Part shown: positions 57,691-64,000 of the stretch, piece by piece
How the letters are laid out: each line of letters starts with the position of its first letter
Numbering within the stretch: position 1 is the stretch's first letter
Assembly: GCF_004337985.1 (NCBI RefSeq)
Contig: NC_043742.1
Coordinates: 6,404,389 to 6,468,388 of the forward strand
Source of the DNA: Pyricularia pennisetigena
Lineage: Eukaryota > Ascomycota > Sordariomycetes > Magnaporthales > Pyriculariaceae
Reading direction: 5' to 3'
Length of the DNA: 64,000 nt
Notes under the pieces: generated by a model
What the model was told of the DNA's origin: nothing
The model's input: only the letters and a program-made list of their open reading frames with translations
The model's database searches: none
Program-made: the position numbers and the translations under genes

Positions 57691-59981
57691 CTAGCGACCA
57701 CCGTAGTCACTCGCGTACCCCATCTCGCCAAAACCCTCGTTCATGCCGCCTTGGCCGAACCCAGTCCCGGGTCCAGAGACATAACCGCCATCGTCGGCAT
57801 CATCGTAGTCGCTGGCATCAAAGCTACTGCGGCCCGAAATTTCATCCTCGATGCCCGATCCGCCGTCAATGCCGCCACCGGGCGTTCCCCAGTTCATCTG
57901 GGCAAGGGCAGGATACTGTGCCAAAATCGCGGCCGGTAATGAGTAATTACCAGCAGCATCGACGGGATATCCGGTGTTGGGGTCGATTCCTGGAGGCGGC
58001 ATCATCATGTGCTGCTGGTGTTGCGCCGCCTGCATGCGCTGCTCCTGCCAGATTCTTTGCCGTTCCATGATCTCCTCGTCCAGCAATGGCTTGATGCAAA
58101 TGCGGCCTGCCTCGGACCTGAAATGTCTACCCAGCGCATCGGCACGGGCAAATCTCCTTCCACAACCCCATTGACCACCGGCTTTGAGGTCGCCCTTGCA
58201 GACAAATTTCTTCTCTCCCGAATGCAAACCTTCGTGCCTTTTCCGATCGTGCTGCCGAGCAAACGCCTTACCGCAGACCGTACATACGAATGGCCTCTCG
58301 TCAGTATGGGTGCGCAGATGGCTCCTGAGGTTGTACGCTCTGGTGAACCGCTTCGGACACAGTGAGCATTGAAATGTTGCTGGGTGTTTCTGGACCCGCT
58401 TCGGCCCGCCGCCCGCCGCAGTACCGTCTCCACTGCCTTGAGCGGCGAATTCAGGGTCCGCCAGACGTAGGGCCATGACGTTGTTGGGCACCGCCGAGGT
58501 GGATTGGCGCCTCTTATTTGGTGGTATCGAGCGATCCAGTGGCGACAAGGAGCGCGACGAGTCTCTTGAAGACAAACCTGGGCTGGGAGACAAGCTGGCT
58601 GTGCTCAAAGGTCGCGGAATAGGGACGGTACTTCCATTGGCATAAGGATCCGTGACAGCACGTGGGCGGTTTCTGACGCGTCCTAATGTACAAGTTCATG
58701 TTTAGCATCGATCCATTCTCGTCGCGCAGTGGATGATTGCCCACGCCAACACAGCTAAACAAACAAGGATAAATACTAACCTCTATCGGGCGGAGTCAGC
58801 GCATCGGAATCCATCATCGGCCTGCCCTCAAAGTTCCTCAGATTGGTCGGCGCATAATCGATATTGATGGTGGGCGCCGACATCTGCGCTAAGCCATGTT
58901 GCGGCAGTTGAGGAAAGGCCTCGGAGGACTGCAAGGCAATCTGGGGGGTGCCAAAGCCATTGTTCTGGCCTTGAAGCATGAAGCTACTGTTGGCTTGGTT
59001 CATGTCGGGCAGCTGCTGTGGCAGGATCCTCGGGGAGATTGCTGGGCTGTGCGACGGACTCCTTCCTCTTAGATCAGGGCTGTGGGAAGGCGGGGGATCG
59101 GCGAGACTAAAGTTCCCAAGGCCGTGGAGCTCCTGGTATAGGCCGGCCGTATCGACGGGCCGTTGCATCGGGCTATGCTCGATATGATCAAAGCTATCAT
59201 GGCTGACAAGGTTGGGCGATGGAGCGACGGACGACACATCCGAATACTCTGAAGGGGTGCGCCTGTGTCCCTGAAACTGTGTACCACTCCAGTCGACCTG
59301 GCCTGGTAGCAGAGCCGCTTCAGGACCTAGCGAGGCATGGCGCGAGTGACGACTAGGCGGCGACGAGAACTGGTGCTGGTTGAATGACGGGGACTGGTGG
59401 GCGGAGCCGGGTTGATGCGGATCCGGCTTCAGATGGTGGGGAGGTGTCGGGCTATGATGGACTTGGGACGTGCTCATGTTCAGATCTGGGGTGCTGAGTT
59501 GGGGCGGCGGCGGCTGCTGCTGCTGCTGCTGATTGTCTCCCGTTACAAATAAGGGCGTGCTGAGCTGTTCTGTGGTGGCGGGAGGGAAAAGAGAAAAGTC
59601 AGAGCCGCCGAAATTGTTGTTATTATTCAAGAAGTCTTGTGAATATCCTGGCTGGCCTTGGTTGCTGTCAAACGGCTGAGTCGCGTCGAAGGAGGAGGGG
59701 TCTAGCTGGCCCTGACTTGGGAACGTTTGAGACGGCTGGGGGTTGAGGAAGTCGCTAGGATTGGGGTTGAAGCCTGAGAAGGACTGCGAGTGATCGATAC
59801 CAAGCCCGAGACCAGTATGTTGGGGGCTTGAGAATGACTGAGGCGCAGGCGATGGCGAGTGGCTTCTTATATGAGGCTGCGGGTGTTCCTGGTGTTGTTG
59901 TTGTTGAAAGGCAGCGGCAGTACTGGCGGCAGACGGCGAACGAGCGCGCCCAGGATCCGGATGGTGCTGCAAATGGTCCAT
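57691..59981 (-). CDS. CRZ1: CRZ1/CrzA calcineurin-responsive C2H2 transcription factor
   Basis: Two exons on the minus strand, 59981-58781 and 58682-57691, 730 residues. The intron (98 nt, donor GTTAGT) restores [16 protein letters not shown]. The N-terminal 400 residues are Gln/Pro/Ser-rich and disordered, as in Crz1 activators. [10 protein letters not shown] at about 369-378 fits the PxIxIT-type calcineurin docking site. Then Ser-rich SPS/SPL motifs lead to three zinc fingers: [10 protein letters not shown]...[18 protein letters not shown]...RKRHEGLH, and an atypical third that starts [11 protein letters not shown] with a wide Cys-Cys gap and ends [10 protein letters not shown], the hallmark of this family. 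Calcineurin dephosphorylates Crz1 when calcium rises, sending it to the nucleus to activate cell-wall, ion and stress genes. The acidic Gly/Asp C-terminus may be an activation region. The start ATG is the first in the frame. Confidence 0.92.
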
Positions 59982-62900
59982 GGTGACAGCTATGTGGTGG
60001 CAGTGGGAGGTGCGATTGGGTACCGCGCTGTGCTGTGCTGTGCTGTGCTGTGCTGCGCACCGTAGTTGTTGGAACGGGTGGGCGTAAAGTGTGTTTCGGC
60101 GCGGTGCAGAGCTGGCTCACCAGAGGTGATGACGGAGAAGTCGCGCGCGCACACAGCGTAGCAAGCAAGAGCTAGTGTGCCTATTCTTGTGGTTGGAACC
60201 TAACCTGCACCAGACGCAAAACGCGGGCAGAAGAGAAGGGTCCAGGCAAGACAAGATCAACCAAGACGAGGCAGAAAACGAGTCAGCCTTCGTGGTGTGG
60301 TGGCAGTGCCTAGCGGATGTGGGGGGGCTGTGTATTTTGGCGAGCTGACAGCAGGGCAGAACCAATCAAGTCGGTGCCGGAACTGGCAGGGAAATGCCTG
60401 TCACGATGGGAATAGAGCAGCCGTGTTTGGGATAGAGATGCAAATCCCGTGGTCGACCTCGAGCATGGGGTGGTGGGAAAACAAAGTATAACGATTTGTT
60501 TGTCGATGCGATTTTGAATTACTACTACCACTAGACGCGATCGATGAGATACGCTGCGATACGATGTTGTTCTTGACTGGCCGTTGCGACAAGCGCCCGA
60601 CTCGAGGGGTTGCGGTGGTGGATTAAGATCCGCGGGCAAAAAAAATGGAGGAACCTTAAAAGTCGCTGAGTGGGTTGGGGACCTGCCCAAGCCGGTGCAG
60701 CTATGTAATTACTTGTAGGCAGGCAGGTAGGTAGGTACCTACAAAACTGCGCAGTATGCAGTAGGGCCCGATTGGTCGAAACAAGGCCTGTGGGTGGGGA
60801 TCTACGAAATCGGAAATTGAGGCAACACGCCAGGTCACTTTCAATTGATGACGAGCAGCACAAAAGTGGATGTGTACCTTTCGCGGATCTACGAAATATA
60901 AAATAGACAGACGCAGTTGTGCCCGACGACCTGAATGTCGGGTTTGTACAACAGTGGCCAGTGATTTGGTCAAACAGCTAGGTAGGTAGGTCGGTAGGTC
61001 ATTCACAACGGCGGCGGCGGTCGGGCTAACGTTGGTCGAGTCTGCACGATCAAACTAGGCATAAGCAGTTATTTTTGGTAAGGCAACTAGCAAATTCGTG
61101 TGACCTACGTTGAATGTGCGAGATTTGTCTACACCGTATGGGCTCTTGTATGTACACCGTCATTTCTTTTGCGCTATCTTGCCGAAGTGTATAACCGACT
61201 TCGTTCATTGGCTGTTGCTTGTTTGCCTTGACCCGAGTTTGACAGCATCATTGTTAATAGAAAAAAATTCATAAAAGCCGGTTTCAGGAAAGTGTGTTTC
61301 TGTTAGGACAGGTCCTTGGATATCTACCTACCTAAAGTAGGTACTTAGCTAGATATTTTGATCCCATTCAACTGGCACAAAGATCCTGGTACCCTGGAAT
61401 CATGGTGGCCATCTTCTCGTGCCTGCTTCACGCTCGTGAGCCATGTAATGCTCGCTCCTACACGGCTTGTCAAACATCTATGTCGAAACTAGAACAAGTC
61501 AGGGACCAGACGACGGCTCCTGTCGTGATATCACCTAGGATGACATGGAGGCAGTGCCGGCGATGATTATTGCTTGTCAGGAACAAGAGGGGTGCGAGCG
61601 GTTGCATGAATAAATCAACCATGGGATTTATGGTTGAACCGAGACGTCTCGAAAAATTCCGTGGTATTAATATCCTGCGTGTTAGTCATAAATTTCTCCT
61701 TGTTTTAGTCAAGGTATTGTGTGCTGTACCACATACAAGATCCTAATTTCTGTTGATGTCCAAATATGGGAACTTGGGCGAACACTCATCTATACTGTAC
61801 CATACATATGAGTATGCAATAATTACCATAAATTGCTGGCCGAGACTTGAGAGGGTGGAATGGATATAACATGAAGTTGATACGGAGAACCTACTCCGTC
61901 CTTACAAGTAAATGGCAGCGAGAATGGATCAAAAGATCCGATCTCGCTGAATGTTACTTGAACCGATACCAGCTTGGACTGTATTGACTTGCTTGTCCGC
62001 TCTTCTTGCTGCGCTTGGCCATCTCTGAAACTACTGCTACATAGGCAGAGTAGTGAACGATTGCAGCACAGTTTGCGGTCAAATGCGACAAGGAATTTAT
62101 GCACTGTGTGCCCCTCGCTTCGACTAGCTCATTTGCGCCCGAGTTTGGCAGTTGCCGAGTGGGTAGCTACCCTCCGCAAGCAAGGTCCCTCCACGGCTGG
62201 TTGCTTGGGAACCCCACTAGACGATACGACATTCCGTACCAAGCTGCGTTGGCGTTGGCAAGGTTGGGTTCGACGCGACAGATCTTTTCACTGACCGAGT
62301 CCATAAGGTTTCCTTTCCTTACAAAAATCAGCATCGATCATACATACGGTAGAGTTTGACAAACGGCGAGGAGGTCTAGGCAGGAGCAAGCGATCCGTTT
62401 TTTTTATTTTTTATTTTTTATTTTTTTTTTTGCGCAGACTTTTCCTGTTTGCTCCTTTCGGTTCATTCAACAGCCGTCGCCTCGCACAACATTAACCCCT
62501 CATCGATCCATATCTCACCCATCGTCTCACATCATCCATGGTTTTGACGGATTTCATCCAATCAAACCTGGTATGTTGTGACGGAAATAGATTAACGGGC
62601 TTGGCTCCAGTTAAAACTGTTGATCAACCAAGCCTACTTTGTAGCAAGCGGTCCCGAAAACCCGCCGACAAGCCAGGTACGCACCATTTTGTATGTGATA
62701 CAAACCATTTTCGCAAGCTACGGTACCGGTTGCTACCGGTAAACACAGAGGCTTGCTCAATGTTTTCACCCAATCAGAAAAATAATGGGCAACCGCAGGC
62801 AGGCTAGAGTAGATCGAACCGCAGGCTGTGCTTCGAGGCTGTGCTACTCGCGGGCCGTGCTACAATGCCGCCGCAGACGCGGATCGCAAACCGATGGGGG

Positions 62901-63460
62901 TGCGAAGCCATCCATGCACTGTAGCCCGACGACCAAGAACCTGCAGATTGGTAGAGGTCGGCAGTCATAGGGCTGCGGTGAACCTTAATGCTCCTTATTC
63001 GTCGTTTGTCTGGATCGATTTGCATCCTTTATAACTAAACTCGCATCCTTTCCTTGTTGCGCAGTTGAACCCTGATTGTGGGGGAGTGCGGCAAGCTCAC
63101 TTCAACACACAACGTAACTAACCTCAGCTTGACCAGTAGTCCGTCGAAGTGTTGCGTTCCAAGCAAAGATGACCGGGATTATTCCCCACGTGGCTTTCGA
63201 TATCCCAGTGACAATTACAACTTGTGCAGTTGACGTTACCTGACAAAAACCACCATCAGCAAGTCCTCCGTGAACAGGGGCAAGTAAATGAAAGATTCAT
63301 GTTACAGAATGTGGGAGAGCTATAGTTGGGTATACAACTAAACACAGACAGACGACACACTGGTTGTCATCTGTTGGTCCAAAACAACGACTTTTTTTTT
63401 TCTTCTTCTTTCCTTCTTATTTTCTTGTGTCGGTCCTTTTCTTGCGTAGTGGCAGACTCC
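59982..63460. other. Intergenic region between CRZ1 and AOX, 3.5 kb
   Basis: CRZ1 promoter and leader (a CTGTG repeat at about 60027-60055 and TAGG-type tetranucleotides near 60716-60740 and 60980-61000), and AOX 3' flank. A T-rich tract lies at 62398-62431. No ORF with a domain, no RNA gene recognised. Confidence 0.45.
60027..60055. repeat. (CTGTG)n microsatellite
   Basis: About five pentanucleotide units in the presumed CRZ1 5' leader, within 75 bases of the start codon. Confidence 0.85.
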
Positions 63461-64000
63461 TCAAACGGAAACCTCCTTTCCAATAACCTCCTTCTCCACA
63501 ACATCCTTTTCGATAACTTCTCTGCCAATAACCTCCTCCCGCTCAAACCCTTCTGGGCGTGAGGCCGCAATAGGCCGCGGCTTGTTCCCTTTATAGTCGC
63601 TGACGAACGGGTTGGGGTCCTCAACTTGGTTTAGATTGCTGAGGGTGTGATGGACACCACGATGGTTCGCCTAGAATAAATGATAGAAATCAGCATACCG
63701 ATCCATGCTTGATGGATACGTTGGAGCTCAAATAAACGGCAGTGGTAAACTCACCTCATCGGCTCGGATATACAACAACAGGTCTCGCATCGTCCTGTGG
63801 CCCTCGGGCATGCGCCAGTACGACACAGCAATTTCTGGAACCTGGAACTTTGGATCGGACCACTTGGGCAGGCACCCTCTCTCCAGTTCTTCTATGCTCC
63901 TGGTGTATGTATGCACGGCCTCCTCTTCGAGATACCCGACGAAACGGTGACAAATCTTGGGGCTGACGAGGTACGCGATGAACATGGCGTTGAAGTAGAC
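63461..64000 (-). CDS. AOX: Alternative oxidase, C-terminal part (cut by window edge)
   Basis: Two exons seen on the minus strand, 64000-63755 (continuing beyond the window) and 63670-63461, 151 residues. The joined protein reads [48 protein letters not shown], then [27 protein letters not shown] and the RADEAxHR motif are the alternative-oxidase signatures; the Glu and His of ADEANH are di-iron ligands in the last two helices. AOX sits on the matrix side of the inner mitochondrial membrane and passes electrons from ubiquinol to oxygen, bypassing complexes III and IV. The 84-nt intron splits the DEA motif (donor GTGAGT). The C-terminus ends in an unusual Val/Glu/Lys-rich repeat, [17 protein letters not shown] and so on, beyond the conserved core. 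The N-terminal half and promoter are not in the window. Confidence 0.92.

Noticed and set aside
1..64000. CRISPR arrays, operons and ribosome-binding sites
   Set aside because: The window is eukaryotic. No regularly spaced repeats with unique spacers were seen, and genes are monocistronic and intron-containing.

Overview
The window is nuclear DNA of a filamentous ascomycete. Genes are split by short spliceosomal introns (mostly 50-160 nt) with GTRNGT-type donors, CTAAC/CTGAC-like branch sites and AG acceptors. The gene set fits Pezizomycotina: an MRH4 mitochondrial helicase, an IWR1 Pol II import factor, a CRZ1 calcineurin-responsive zinc finger, an alternative oxidase, DUF2293, DUF3632 and DUF7053 proteins, and a PNP-NACHT-ankyrin NOD-like receptor. 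A Sordariomycete, possibly of Magnaporthales, is my guess from overall resemblance; I could not test it. Three NN pairs (16460, 32582, 36169) mark unresolved assembly positions.

Layout. 0.5-8.3 kb: MRH4 (+), IWR1 (+), an orphan nuclear-looking protein (-). 11-18.6 kb: a histidine phosphatase (-), a TDT/TehA-type transporter (-), a DUF2293 protein (-). 18.6-25.6 kb is gene-poor and decayed: a diverged direct-repeat pair with RIP-like changes, a Lys/Ser-rich secreted protein (+), a frameshifted ORF of unknown type (-), and a clearly broken nucleoside-phosphorylase (PNP) domain gene (-). 25.6-32.6 kb is the accessory island: a CorA-like membrane protein (+), the 1173-residue PNP-NACHT-ankyrin NLR (+), and a small six-cysteine secreted protein (-) whose start is lost at an assembly gap. 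33.7-39.4 kb: a DUF3632 protein (+) and a Dip5-like amino-acid permease (-, eight exons). 42.4-48.6 kb: a 2000-residue disordered protein (-) with about 20 aromatic motifs set in Lys/Asp/Glu/Pro-rich repeats. 53.7-64 kb: a DUF7053 protein (+), an MDR-family oxidoreductase (-), a fold-back MITE-like element, CRZ1 (-) and the 3' end of alternative oxidase (-), cut by the window edge.

How the genes work together. Most are unrelated housekeeping genes, each with its own promoter. The part that reads as a system is 23-32.6 kb: an NLR joining a predicted nucleosidase effector, a NACHT switch and a recently duplicated ankyrin sensor, beside a dead copy of the same effector family, a degenerate CorA channel-type protein and an effector-like secreted protein. 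This resembles fungal allorecognition or innate-immunity loci. CRZ1 (calcium stress) and AOX (respiratory stress) lie about 3.5 kb apart, but nothing in the sequence shows they are co-regulated.

All exon boundaries were placed by eye from reading frame, splice consensus and family conservation; expect an error of a base or two in places.
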